From the NCBI RefSeq assembly GCF_020382885.2, contig NC_058501.1, positions 8,556,001-8,620,000 of the forward strand: a DNA stretch of 64,000 bases, in the 5' to 3' direction. How positions within the stretch are numbered: the stretch's first letter is position 1; the number at the start of each line of letters is the position of its first letter. The translations under genes and the position numbers were made by a program. This stretch comes from Scatophagus argus. Taxonomy: Eukaryota > Chordata > Actinopteri > Scatophagidae. Below, piece by piece: positions 1 through 12,162 of this stretch. The notes below the pieces were generated by a model, which ran no database searches, had not been told where the DNA came from, and saw only the letters and a list, made by a program, of their open reading frames with translations.

Positions 1-844
1 TTGGAAAATCTGAAATACACAATCATCAATGAGGCACTATGGTTACATACTGAGTATATACTTTGTGTGATTGAAGAGTCTGCCCTTTTTTTATTTTCTT
101 TGCTTAATGTTTTTCCAACTGTTTTTCTTCAGTACTATTACATGCAGTCAAGAAATCAAAACTCCCAGACTTCAGTTCCTTGCAAGAGGTTCAGTGCTCA
201 TGTCAGAAGGCAACAGAGGTAACAAATCCAATGAGCAAATTGGAGTCAAAAAGACAAGCAGTATATCAAAATCCAGGGGCGTGGGAAAGCAGGGCCAATC
301 AGAGCAGAGCAATGTATAAAAATTGGAGGGAATAATAGTAAGACAGGAAGTGAGACACAGAGAAACCAATACAATAGAAAACTGCTAATAACTGAATAGG
401 AAACGCCAAAACAAAAGCACTCCAAGACACAAGGGATGTATCACTTTCATTTTATGAAGTTTGCATTTTCACAAAAGAAGTCAAATAGAAAAGTCTGGTG
501 CATGCAACAGATTTTAATAAGACTCGAATTTAACATTTCTCCATCCAGAAATAAAAATCATCAGACATTTGTGTCCCTTGATATCCTTGCAGCATTGAAA
601 TTTTTGATATTAAGTGCAGTAAATCATTGCTTTGTTTGCTTCAGTGCTGCATATTTCAGTTGATCATGTATGTTTACCTTTATCACGTAAGGTCACTAAC
701 TGAGTTAACTGTCATTAATCTATTTAGTTATTTTTAACTATGATTTAACAGAGCCATTAACATAAACAGTGGAAAAATATTATCCAGTGCACATATGGTT
801 TTACATTGCACTTATCAAGTTGTATAAAGAATTTCAGTTGTTCA
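1..844. other. Intergenic flank downstream of the zg16-like gene
   Basis: I see no exon, RNA gene or repeat I can name here. The segment lies 3' of the minus-strand zg16-like stop codon, so its right-hand end should hold that gene's 3' UTR. I could not find a convincing AATAAA on the minus strand close to the stop. Short open frames near the left edge look like chance. Confidence 0.5.
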
Positions 845-3375
845 CTAAGTGCTAATGTCAGTGCTGTTGCCCTGATCCATGTAGACCACTCCCCAGTGAG
901 CCGCCAGTGCTGTAATTCCAGCAGAATTGGTTCGGCCACTCAGTATTCTGAGCTCTCCGTCCTCGTGGACTGGGTACATGTTGAAGGATGTCTGCAAAAC
1001 ACAGTCACAAGTAAATACATGATCATAAGTGGTGATAATTGTAATGAACTGAAAGTATAAGAGATGCAGACCTGTATAGGCTGGCCGACGATCAGAAAGC
1101 GCCCTCTGGAGGTCACAAATATCAGCTGATAGATGTAGTTGGAGTGGTATTTACCAGAAACCTGAAACATGACAGTTTGAGCACATTAACACAGTTCAGT
1201 CAGCTCACGTTTTAAATGTTTATTAAAGCAACAGAACACAACAGAGTTTGGCATCTATAGTCTCTGACCTCATCACTCACCACAGATATGCTTACATGAG
1301 ATACTGGGGAGTGGTGAGAAAGCATTTGAACCCCCCCCCCCCCCCCCGCCAGAGCCTGCAGGTGGTTGCTGGGGTGGAGGTGGGGTTGTGAAAACAGGCA
1401 GAAGTGCTAATAAAGGGCGGCAGTATGCTGACAGCAGAGGGCAAGATGGGAATCTTTGCAGCTTAAATAGACCAATGAAATTGGGTGGGTGTGTTAAAGT
1501 GACCAGTGGGGAGAGTGAGGCATGTCACATGTGCATGTAGCAGTGCAGCTCAAACTGACTCCCTGAACTAACTCACAGGCTTCACTTCACTTAGTTAGTG
1601 TGGTTGGTCCTTGGTATACAAAAAAGATTTCTAAAAGATGTTTATTTTCTGAGGTGCAATGCTCCATTGAGACCAATACCAAATGAATAGTTCAGTGTGA
1701 TGAAATGAAATTTCTAACCTGGACAATAGCCTCGTTTGGATAAAGCTCCATCTCATGCACAGTGGCATATTGGCGACCGACCAGTGCAGACCAGATGTAC
1801 TCGTATCGTAGCTGGATACTGCAAGGACAGACACAGGAGACACACTGTCAAACACCAAATCTTCAATAAGACATGAGGGCAGTAAAAGATAGAAGAATGA
1901 TCGGAGAAAAAAAAAACAATAAGAAAATTCACAATGTAACTGAATATTGTATGATATGTGCTATGACCCTGAGACAACACAGGAAATGCATGGAAAAAGT
2001 GATAAACACTGAAACCATATGAAACAGTGAGGGACTGTATGAAAATTACTGGGACCTGATGGGTGGCTGAACAAGATGGTTCACTATTTTCAAAAGGCAA
2101 TCACTACATTTAACATGCACAAAGACTTTTAAATAGTGGAACATTTTAAACATATTAATGCAACAATAATGTTCACAATATCTAACAAACTGAACTGATA
2201 ATACACCATAGAGTGGACATTTTTCATAAGTTCCAGCCATCCGTTTTTTGAACCAAGAGTTACAGACTGAACAGATGTGTGTATGTTATGTTAAAATTGA
2301 AACATTTCAGACTGCCCTGCTTTAAACCAAAACCAAAAAATCATAACCTTCCCTTTTTTTGACCGCTTCCACCTTTCTGATAATTTTTGTATAATCCCGA
2401 ACACTATGGACAACAAGATGAGTTACTGACCCGGTGATGTATTGATTGGGAACCTCCCAGACCCTGACCGCTGTGATCCTTCCCTGTCCACTGGTGGAGA
2501 AGGAAGTACCACTGCCACCTCCAACACTTTGAGAGAAGGAGTAGTGCACCAAGGCAGCTGGAGAGGGGAAACAAAAGTTATTATGTGAAGGACAAAAGAA
2601 AGCTACTGCTTCTTTACTAGGGATCGTACGAAATGAGGATCAGGGCTAAATTTTTAAATACTGGAGGATCAGTAAGCTCCTACATTATTGATTCTGCTTT
2701 CATTAGTAGAGAAATTAGGAAAAGTGTTTTTTATTTACTGCCAGATAAAAGTTATCTCAAATATTTCACCTTGTCAGCTCCATTTCTGGTTAAAACATTT
2801 GTCTATCAAGCATTTTTGCTATTCCCAGCCCAGAATCCCATCCCAGCTGTCACTCACACACTGCAGCACCATGCAGCACACACATAAGAGAGAGAACTAA
2901 ATGCTCAATAGTGTTGTTAAACTTCACCAGTCAGTGCTGACGATGCTCACTGCTGCAAGTGCAGCAAGTCTTTTGCTTGTAAAGACAGAAACATAATCAG
3001 TGTCTCCAAATATCTAGTGTGTGAACGCACACTTTACCACGGCCGTGTTCGTAGTTCATCTGTCATTGTCACAGGAATGTTATTTAAGCTACGAGCCAGG
3101 AGTTCGTTAAATTATACAAAGATGGGATGCTGTTTAAAAGCAACCATTGGCTAGCATACTGTTGTGAATGCATTCATGTGTGAGGGGCATGATGAAGCTA
3201 CTGCTTCTTGACTCACCTTGACTCCACCATTTCTGTACAGAGATCTTATTGAAAATTTGCTGTTTGTGTCGAAAGTATGAAATTGGTGTCAACACGTCTC
3301 AAAATATCATCATATCAACTTACGACTTGCCAGGCCGCTGACGCAGAGCACAGCAAACGCCAAGAGAGAATACAT
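845..3375 (-). CDS. zg16: ZG16-like secreted jacalin-fold lectin
   Basis: Five coding exons on the minus strand: 3375-3324, 2557-2431, 1818-1719, 1161-1072 and 991-845. All have GT/AG borders and compatible phases, giving 171 aa (human ZG16 is about 167). Residues 1-17 form a hydrophobic signal peptide (MYSLLAFAVLCVSGLAS) in their own exon. The rest is one jacalin-type beta-prism: a Gly-rich GG loop (GGGSGTSFS), a central QLRYEYIWSAL strand, the family-typical VQVSGKY and LIFVTSRGRF strands, and a C-terminal SGRTNSAGITALAAHWG loop. ZG16 proteins are secreted by exocrine and goblet cells and bind mannose-type or glycosaminoglycan sugars. The usual GxxxD sugar-binding aspartate is not visible in the last loop, and the mammalian C-terminal Cys pair is absent. 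Family is sure; orthology to ZG16 rather than a fish paralogue is likely but untested. Confidence 0.9.
1331..1349. repeat. Poly-C tract
   Basis: An uninterrupted run of C, about 19 bases, inside an intron of the zg16-like gene. Such runs are prone to length errors in assemblies. Confidence 0.9.
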
Positions 3376-3684
3376 TCTGCTGAGTGTAGACGTCCACAGA
3401 CAACACTGGAATCAGAAATCATTTCACTAAACATCATCATCATCTTCATCATCACCATCATCATATGACTGATACTCTGTGATTCTCTGAATTTCTTTTG
3501 ACGTGAAATCAAGCAAGTAACAAGCAATAACTTGACAATCTGACTTAAAGTGATGTGTGAATATCATGAATAAATAATTTAGTTTAAATAATAGTTTAAA
3601 TGATCAGCATCAGCAACCACAGTGAAATGTTATTAAAATTGATAAAAGCCGTTAAAACCTGCAGTCACACGTGTGCAGACTCAC

Positions 3685-3763
3685 CTGCAGTTGGGATCTC
3701 CTGAGACCAGCTCGAGTCCTGAGCAAAGAATGGAGCTGACACTGTGACTCTGCCACTTATATA
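3685..3763 (-). promoter_or_regulatory. zg16: TATA promoter and non-coding exon 1 of the zg16-like gene
   Basis: Read on the minus strand, a TATATAAG box lies at 3763-3756. About 30 bases downstream begins a short stretch ending in CAG at 3685, followed by a consensus donor GTGAGT. This fits a small 5' UTR exon (roughly 3730-3685) spliced to the exon holding the ATG at 3375. The transcription start itself is inferred from the spacing. Confidence 0.7.
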
Positions 3764-3769
3764 GCTACA

Positions 3770-4280
3770 TCTTGTTTCATCATCACAGACACACACACAC
3801 ACCTTGACATTCCTGTCTGGCACATACCGCAATGGACAATACCACAATGTCTTTGCCAACAGGTGTATTGTTCTGGGAATTTTCTGGGAACCAGGAAGTG
3901 AATATTAAGCTAGTCATTCAGTTCAGCAACATTTTTTCTTTACACTTACAGGAAAGGCAGCCTGACTTAAATCAGTTTGTAAACTCCATCTCTCATGAAT
4001 CTGCTTCATAATGTACTGTTCCACTAAATTTTAAATGAGTAGAGCTTTAACACTTAACTGTCCAAGTTCTTTCCATCTTTCTTTTGTATTACGCAATCTT
4101 CATTGTTTTTCACTTATGCATTTTGGCAGTCAGTGTGGATGAAAAGTTTCTCAACTCTGTCAGATAAGGATGTGATGTGACTGAAAGCTCAAAACGGCTA
4201 ATAAATAGATCTCAAGGCGACAGTTAGTTTGTGAGTGTTAGCAGACGTTAATGCTGGGAGTTCTCCACAAAACTACTGCC

Positions 4281-4313
<33 letters not shown>

Positions 4314-4981
4314 CAACAGAATTAGAGATGGCATCTTCTTTTTCACAGTTCTGCATCTGCAGTATTGTTGGATAAATAAGTCAGTGAATCAGACACACAC
4401 ACACATACTCCCCAATTTCCCTCATTTATGACACAATTCTTCACGTCATAAAAATAAATTAACTTTTCTCATTCATTTCAATGTTTGTCAAATCAGCAAT
4501 TAATATATAAATAATAAAATCCCCCAGTTTAACAACCTTTTCCTGTTTGAAGAAATGGTTGAGATCATCCCTAAGTTGATGGCTTGGGTTGACTCATATC
4601 ATTAGCAATGGACTTCTCCAGTGACACATGAAACCAGGAAATGTTATGAGACAAGAATTCAACGACATTGTTTCAACCTGTTCTACTGGAATAACCATTG
4701 CTTAAAAAAAGAAAAACGAAAGAAAAATGAAATCAAAACATGCATCATTGCCTTCAAACAACAACAACAACAACAGCAGTACTTTGGACTTGGCCATGAG
4801 TTTGATATGCACCGAATGAACTGGAAAACATATACTATGTCCAATTTGATGCTATATTGGTGTTGTTTATACTTCATGAGCTCATATGTAGTGTAAAACA
4901 GATTGCATTCACTGTAGTTTTCAAGATAAAACAGAACTTTACTCATCCTGGTAGAAATATCTTTGTCTCAGATGTTGAAAA
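3770..4981. other. Intergenic, upstream of the zg16-like gene
   Basis: No gene recognised. It holds a short CA repeat near 3786, a 28-base poly-A tract (4282-4309), a second short CA run near 4390 and a CAA repeat near 4756. Distal regulatory sites of the zg16-like gene could lie here, but I cannot point to any. Confidence 0.5.
4282..4309. repeat. Poly-A tract
   Basis: A run of about 28 A residues. It could be the tail of an old retroposed element, but no body is recognisable next to it. Confidence 0.85.
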
Positions 4982-4993
4982 TAAAATACAAAC

Positions 4994-5356
4994 ATCCATC
5001 CATCCATCCATTTTCTATACCGCTTATCCGTCAGGGTTGCGGGGGAGCTGGAGCCTATCCCAGCTGACTACGGGCGAGAGGCGGGGTACACCCTGGACTG
5101 GTCGCCAGTCAATCACAGGGCCAACACACAAAGACAAACAACCACACACTCTCACACTCACACCTAGGGGCAATTTAGAGTAGCCAATTAACCTAATGTG
5201 CATGTTTTTGGTATTGTGGGCGGAAGCCGGAGAACCCGGGGAAAACCCACGCAGACACAGGGAGAACATGCAAACTCCACATAGAAGGGCCCGGACTGGG
5301 ATTAGAACCTGGAACCCTCTTGCTACAGTGCTAACCACTGCACCACTGTGCCGCCC
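4994..5356 (-). repeat. tRNA-headed SINE with (ATCC)n tail, complete copy
   Basis: On the minus strand the element starts GGGCGGCACAGTGGTGCAGT (tRNA A-box-like), followed by a degenerate B box. The conserved teleost body comes next, and it ends in GGATGGATGG repeats, seen as ATCC repeats at 4994-5011. The flanks carry a probable 12-bp target duplication, TAAAATACAAAC at 4982-4993 and TAAAACACAAAC at 5357-5368, with one mismatch. The 11.8-kb copy is the same family in the opposite orientation. The family is very common in teleosts; I do not assign a Repbase name. Confidence 0.85.
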
Positions 5357-5521
5357 TAAAACACAAACACTAACAAAAAATTAAAAGTGAATGCAGAAAA
5401 AAAGGAATGCAGGAAGATTCAAAGACAAATGAAGATGGAATGCATTAATGAAAAATAACAATTTTCCAAATTTAAGGAAATAAATAAGTTCTTCCTTGGA
5501 AGTCCCTCTGAGACCCTTAAA

Positions 5522-5842
5522 CAGGGACGTGCAGAGACCTCTGGTGGGGCAGGGGCTCAGTTACACGCTTTCGATGGGTTCGCTGACCATGTGACGTCAT
5601 GAATCGTGGCCGCAAGGTATTTAGGTGTAAAACGTTTTTCCCCCCAAATGTATAACTTCGCATATGATTTAGGAGACATTGTGGAGAACTTAGCTGTTGG
5701 AACTCATTTATTTATTAAAAAAAAATAATAATAATTAAAAAAAACAAAAAAAAACAGCCCTGTCAAAAGGGCACTTTGAATGTCCATCAGGAAAAGGGCA
5801 GGTGCCTGGGCCCCTGTAGCCCCCCTTATCTGCACGTGCCTG
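5522..5842. mobile_element. Non-autonomous hAT-type MITE with 8-bp target duplication
   Basis: A 321-bp element bounded by imperfect 14-bp terminal inverted repeats: CAGGGACGTGCAGA at 5522-5535 and TCTGCACGTGCCTG at 5829-5842 (one mismatch). It is flanked by perfect 8-bp direct repeats CCCTTAAA at 5514-5521 and 5843-5850. An 8-bp duplication with CAGGG-type ends is the hallmark of hAT transposons. There is no coding capacity inside; a poly-A/AAT-rich stretch lies in the middle. The subterminal G/C-rich arms (GGTGGGGCAGGGGC versus GGGCCCCTGTAGCCCC) are also partly complementary. Confidence 0.9.
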
Positions 5843-5850
5843 CCCTTAAA

Positions 5851-8800
5851 CCATACCAGTAGTCATCGGAAGGCTCAGCAAAGGTCAGTCTTAGTGTCTT
5901 AAAATAGTGGTGCTCTTTCTGGTTTGTTTTATTCATTTGTTTTGTGATCTAAATGTTTGTTTTTCATCATCATAAACACACTTCATCTTCATCTGGTGTC
6001 AATTCTTTTTAGCCACATGACTGCTAATGATGTCTAGAGGAGTGAGTCAATAAAATATTCCCTGAAGTCTCACTGTTAGACTGAAGACAGCGTCAGTGCT
6101 GTCCACCGGTAAGATGCCACAAAGTTGAAGAGTTGACCTAGAGAAGTGGCTGGTATGAAACCATTATGAATGCCATTAGGAAGCCATAAATGAAATGTCC
6201 TCTGCCTGTCACAAAGAACTGACAGGACAGAGAGGAAGATCATCATCTTGTTCCCCAAATGCCTAATAAACTAAAGTTTTTGCTGATGGTTATGATTTTC
6301 GTGTAATGTACTGATGTCAGTGAGAGCATACAAGACTCGGGAGAAACCAGTTTGACAAAACTGTTGTCTTAATGCAGGCATTGTTCCTTTGTGTGTGGAC
6401 CATAACTGCTGTGCGTAACAAAAATTTGGCTTGGTATCTTGCTAGATTATTACCTGTGTTTTTTTGGCGATCTGCCCAACATTGCTCGCGTGAAACCACA
6501 CTGGCCTGCAAAAAACTGGACAAACTTCCTGAGAAAGTAAAGCCAACATATCTTTTCAATCACTATTCTCAAACCTTGATAAGAGTGATATTTCTAAACC
6601 GCTTAGTTGTAGACAGAGACAGAGACAGAGCAAGAGAAAGACAGACACAGCAGAATCTCAAAACCAAAAGTTTTGCAAGGTTTGAATCTTTGAATCTTGT
6701 GAAAACATTCATTATTCTATAATTATTTTAAGATATGGCATGGTATTATGGTATGTGTTTTTAATGACAGTTTATTTTATTATTATCTTATGTTTTTTTG
6801 ATGAGGGCATGGGGGTTGATGAGGTGGAACATCTCATAACGCAAATAAAGTTTTTCTTTCTCCACAAAAGTCGATGTTGAAAATGTGGTAATGATTGATT
6901 TAAGGGGGACTTATTGCAACAAATCCAAATTTTTGTTATTTTACATTCAAAATTTTATATTCTAAATAAATCACCCTCGTGTCCTACACATATTAAATTT
7001 TTTCAGCACAGTTAACATCTATAACTCAAAAAAAATTCATTTAAATGCTGACACGGATATTCCCTCAATTAGTGATTTTCAAGCTTTCTTAAGTCAAGGA
7101 TACATAAATGGACTCAAATTAGGCCACGAACCCCAGTTTGTTCACATTGAAAACCACTGTTCCACATGGTTTATATCAAATGGTATTTATGTTGGTCAAA
7201 GTCCACAGTGACATTCATTGTCTTAGTACAGCATTTTCTATTCCACCAAATGTTTGATCAAATCAAATCAAATGTCACTAAAATATTTTACAAAACATTC
7301 AGAAAAAGCAGGCTGATGTGTGATTTCTTTCAGAATTGTATCATCCAGCAATTAAATTGTTGTGAATTAAGGTGCGTGACCTCCCTCTGTCTGAATTCTA
7401 CTTGAGAGGTGGATTTGGCTTCCTCAAGAGCCTCAGTTTCCTTGTTAAACTCTTCCTCTTCTGAAACAAAAGTCAGACCACTTACCAACAAAGCTGATAG
7501 TGAAAAGGTAATGGTGCTGGCTAACCACAGATTCTTGAGTTCAAAAAACAGCTTGGTCTATGGGTCATTTTGTTTTTTTAAATATATATCATTTTATCTC
7601 TTTTCTAATTCTATTTTAATATTACTTTCTCTCAAGTAATCTGCACCTGGTCTCATGCCCCTAAAATGTAGAATTTTACAATTTGTTATTGCCTCTACGA
7701 CTGTTTATTTTGGCTGAGCTGCTGGCACCAGCGCACGTGGTTGTCTGAGACTGAGTAGCTGCGTGATGAATGTAAATGTTTATTCCGGCTGGCTGTGTAA
7801 TCGTGTCAAACCACTGGCTGTTGGGCTTTCAAATATTAACTGGCACCCACTGTTTCATATTAGATCATCAAGGGGACAACACAAGCTATCAAACTTGTTG
7901 TCTTTGCTTTGCTCTTATGGTAGTTATCAGGTGTGGGGAGTAACTAATATTAACTAATATTATCTTAACAATCAATTTTACTTTGTATGATTAACATAAA
8001 ACCATATATGTGCTCATACGTGCAGGCATATATTTTCTGTGGAAACTGATGACTTCAGACCGCTAATTCAGTGTGAGTCCACAATGACCACAACTACAGC
8101 ATCTGACAATCATAAAACTCAAGATTAAATGCCCACTGTGTTTAGAAATACATCCACCACCAGATGGAGACATTGTGTGCCAGAAGAGGACAGTGTAGTG
8201 ACTTTGTATTTTTTATGCTCCTTATTATCATTATAACAACTTCAGACTACCTAAATGTAAACTTTTGCTTCAAATTTACTTCAAAAAATACGTATTTTTC
8301 ATTCTATAATATCCTTCAAGTTAAAAATCCCAAGGTACGAGTAGGAAGTGTTGTTTTTGCAACTCCATTTACACATTACACAAGCTTTGACATGGCCAAC
8401 ATTCCACAGACGAGATATCTTCCAGAAATAGGGGCTTTGTCACATGCCAGTTTGACTAGTTTGACAAAGCCAGTTGTCACACATATATTTTAAATTAAAG
8501 ATAGTGTTTAATAGTCAGATGAACATAAGCACAATCATCTACAATAACCACAAATACAACAAGAGGTAGGCGTAAAAATGCTGTTCGCTTAGCTCCATTT
8601 ATTAAACAAAAACAGTACATTCAGTAGCATACACTCAGCTGTGTTTAGAAGAATGCTCATTGTCCATTACTGCTGCATTTATCATCTTGGATTTTTTTTA
8701 ACATGTACCTGAAAACAAAACTATTTTAAGATAAGATGTTTAAGGTAAGGTAAGATGTTTAAGGCCGCTAATTACAACAATGCCCTGAACACACCTTCAG

Positions 8801-9916
8801 TGTTGTTTTTGCAATTTGAAAGGTCTGTTTCCAATGACAAACTCCAGTTTGACTTTCAATGCTATGGATAATAAAATATGCACACTTGTTTTCTTTTATT
8901 TTAGCTGTTCTGAATGGCCATACCCAAAAGACAGGGTGACCACCATGAAGCGAGATGCAAAAAGAGTGAAATATGAGGATGATTGAGCACACTGTCACAC
9001 CTGACGCTGAAGCATAGTGGCCATGAGATAAGATAAGATAGGCCTTTCTTAAATGCTGCTGTAATGTAGCTGATATTCATAACGACTGAACAGACAGGTA
9101 GCGATAAAAACCTTTATTTGAAGTGTGATATAGCATTTTGGAAACATGTTTTAACAACAGATACTTTTCACATGGACTGATCACCTGCACAAAATACGTG
9201 TCATTACAAGCTAAAAGGCTGCAACCAGCTGTTTAGTTTGAAACAATGATAGAAGAAGAAGACTTTGTGTTTCACTTGACTCACTGTGTCCTGTCATGTC
9301 TCACCTTCCCAGTAGATGTCATCCTTGAGATTCTGAAGAGCACTTGTCTGCATCGCTCTTCACTGCATTGCTCAGTCTATAATGAGCAATGGACAGGAGC
9401 GGAGACATCAGTTCAGTTACTCACATACTCAAATTGTCCAGTATTTTATGCTGTTGTTCCTCACTTTCTGTTTGGTATGATATCAGTTTTAAGCTTGTCT
9501 AAATTACAGAATTGTCTTTTCATGTAGAGGTTCTGAATTTAGGCCATCTCAGTTGCTACAGGAAGCCACCTACTTGTCAATCTGTCCGCAAAGAAATAAA
9601 TAAAAGTCAACTGTCGAATGACAATTCACAGAGCAAAGGAAGCAAATTGGTATTTGCCACATTATTCAATCATTATCATCATCCTCAACATTGTCAATAA
9701 TGATGTTCTTGAAAAGCTTAATCAATACTTCAACATATCATTTCAAGCATAATTCAACAGAAACCAAAGTACCCATTGAAATTTGAATAAGGTTCATTGA
9801 TGAAAATTTTTAGTAGTAACATGGTACCTTTTGCACTGCTAATTTAATTCAATGTATGACATTTAATTTTCCCCCCAAAACTACATCTAATAATTTAGTT
9901 AGTTGTTTTTGAGTAT
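5851..9916. other. Intergenic, no gene recognised
   Basis: About 4 kb of AT-rich DNA. Open frames here (for example 6372-6722 and 8164-8493) resemble no family and have no splice or start context. Small features only: a GACAGA-rich stretch near 6613, a short tandem TAAGATGTTTAAGG duplication near 8740-8765, and GATAA repeats near 9026. I see nothing else to name. Confidence 0.5.
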
Positions 9917-10010
9917 GGGCGGCACAGTGGTACAGTGGTTAGCACTGTCGTCTGTGCCTGCGTGGGGTTTCTCCAGGTAGTTCAACTTCCTCCCACAGTC
10001 CCGAAAACAC
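9917..10010 (+). repeat. Internally deleted SINE fragment
   Basis: It begins with the same GGGCGGCACAGTGGTACAGT head as the 5.0-kb SINE. After GCACTGTCG it jumps directly to the CTGTGCCTGCGTGGGG body segment, so the B-box region is missing. It stops after TCCTCCCACAGTCC. It is therefore an internally deleted, 3'-truncated copy on the plus strand. Confidence 0.75.
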
Positions 10011-10879
10011 AAACAGCTCTCAGGGTTTTATGAACTTGGTGGATTTTTTTGGAGGACCTGTGCCTCCACAGCAGATGCAATGCATTGGTGATGGGAGGTG
10101 TACTCTGGTCTATCCGATTGTTTCTAAGTTTTAGATCTTGGAGTTTTTGATTCCACTTGTTTTTTTTGTTCTCAGTAGTATTGACCATCCTTTTCATCTG
10201 TTCATTTTCAGTCATCCTTGGAACAGCTGAAATGACCTCTTGTCTCTGTGTTTGTGTGTCACCGCAGCCTTTAAGTAAACTTGAATAACAGACCTTTTTC
10301 ACAACCATCACTGTGATTTGTCAAAGTAGTAGAAGCCCTAGGACTTCATTTGTAAAATAAACTTACAATCAATTTATGATCTTAAGTGTGACTTAAGCAG
10401 AAAACCTTGTATAAGTAGATATTTAGAAAACTTTATGACATGGAAATGACCTGATCTCTAAACAAAGTCTAGAATTGAAGTAAATGATTTTCCTGCTGGT
10501 TATGTGGGGCTATTGCAGTTTAACATGCATCCAAACCTGTAGTAAACTTTGCATGAACTTTATGAACTATGTGATAGGAACTATCAGTTGAAGATGAGAG
10601 GCATTAGAACCACAGTCATTAAAAAAAGGAAAATAGTCTATTTTCACTATAATTCCTTCCATAAGTCACACAGTGACAAAATGTATGACTAGAGGAGCAA
10701 CATCAGTGACAGGCTGCTGCTGGCAGGGGGGGTATTAATGTTAAAATTCCTCACTGTTCAGAATCTGTACCACACACTGTTCATCATGCACCTTAAGGTG
10801 TCATACGTTCAACTTTGTACAGGACTTTTTAACTTTTAATCTTTATCTTTTGTTGTGACTTGTGAACTGAATTAAATTA
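10011..10879. other. Intergenic; one unassigned minus-strand open frame
   Basis: A minus-strand open frame runs 10311-9982 (109 codons) and is rich in K, N, Q and R (ERKNKWNQK-like composition). Its C-terminal end runs into the SINE fragment. I recognise no domain and cannot tell a decayed retroposed exon from chance. Nothing else is named in the stretch. Confidence 0.3.
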
Positions 10880-10880
10880 A

Positions 10881-10966
<86 letters not shown>
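10880..10966. repeat. (CTAT)n microsatellite
   Basis: About 21 perfect copies of the tetranucleotide CTAT/ATCT. It follows an AATTAAATTAA stretch, as is common at old retroposon tails. Likely length-polymorphic. Confidence 0.97.
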
Positions 10967-11830
10967 GTTTATTTTGGTCAAGGGTTACATACAATTTCTG
11001 TCATAATACTTCCCATGTATTCTTAACAGATGAGGGGACCCTGGGAAATAATCTAAACAAATGGGGGTCAGTGGTCTAATTTGTGTCAGTTTAGGGGTCC
11101 TTGGTGTGAAGGAGTTTGGGAATTACTGCATTACTGAATCAACATAAGCACACTGCTGGAAATTATCTTATAAATTATCTCATAAATATAACTATTGGCT
11201 TCTCGTACTGCACTGGTTGTTCCAAACCTCAAGGGAAAGACATTGAAGTGCTTCCTGAAAATCTGAGGCAATAGTCCAAACCCAGAGAGACCCTTGTATC
11301 CTTAGGTGACATCTCATTTTCTTTAACTCTTTATGTGTAATACTGCTAAGACAACCATCAAGCAGTGAATAATTTAGTGAAACTAAAATCTCCATTAATT
11401 AATACAGTTTGAGGCTTATGTTTATTCAGTTTATTTATTAAACCATTTTAATGATGTGCAGTTGTTTGGTTACTCATTACAATCCAGTGCTTTAATTACA
11501 AACATGTCAAAATCCCCATTACTGGTGACGTCGCAGTTCATCCGAACTGATAAAGCAATCATATTATCAAACTTATTGTTACACCTACATGTGTAGATTA
11601 GTTATGAAACAGAACTTCCTTTCCACTGCAAAGTTGCTTTAATCTCAGTGAGTCTGACTATAAATACACTTCACTCGTAGAAGTAAGCATGTTTCATAAC
11701 TGTTCCATAGCACAGAGAATGTGAATTTTGCTTTAGATAAATATTGTTTAATATTTAATAATATATTAAATATTTAATAATATATTATATTATATATACT
11801 ATATATAAACTATATATATATAGTTTCTAT
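10967..11830. other. Intergenic with AT-rich end
   Basis: No gene recognised. The last 80 bases (from about 11745) are almost pure A/T with TATATATA runs. They end in GTTTCTAT, which is the left target duplication of the neighbouring SINE. Confidence 0.5.
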
Positions 11831-12162
11831 AAGAGGGTTCCAGGTTCGAATCTCGGTCTGGGCCCTTCTATGTGGAGTCTGCATGTTCTCCCTGTGCCTG
11901 CGTGGGTTTTCTCCGGGTTCTCCGGCTTCCTCCCACAATACCAAAAACATGCACATTAGGTTAATTGGCTACTCTAAATTGCCCCTAGGTGTGAGTGTGA
12001 GAGTGTGTGGTTTTTTGTCTTTGTGTGTTGGCCTTGCGATTGACTGGCGACCAGTCCAGGGTGTACCCCGCCTCTCGCCCGTAGTCAGCTGGGATAGGCT
12101 CCAGCTCCCCCTCGACCCTGATGGATAAGCGGTATAGAAAATGGATGGATGGATGGATGTTT
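11831..12162 (+). repeat. 5'-truncated SINE with intact target duplication
   Basis: Plus-strand copy of the teleost SINE also seen at 5.0 kb. It begins just before the B box (GGTTCGAATCTC), lacks the A-box head, and ends in GGATGGATGGATGG. Direct repeats GTTTCTAT at 11823-11830 and 12163-12170 flank it exactly. The truncation therefore happened during LINE-assisted insertion and not by later deletion. Confidence 0.88.

Noticed and set aside
5024-5384. Open frames of about 60-108 codons in the 5.0-kb SINE, and the matching one at 11.9-12.1 kb
   Set aside because: The same peptide recurs because it is the translated SINE consensus; SINEs are non-coding.
6372-6722. 116-codon plus-strand open frame
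   Set aside because: No domain, no start context and low-complexity RDRDRARERQ from a GACAGA repeat; within chance expectation.
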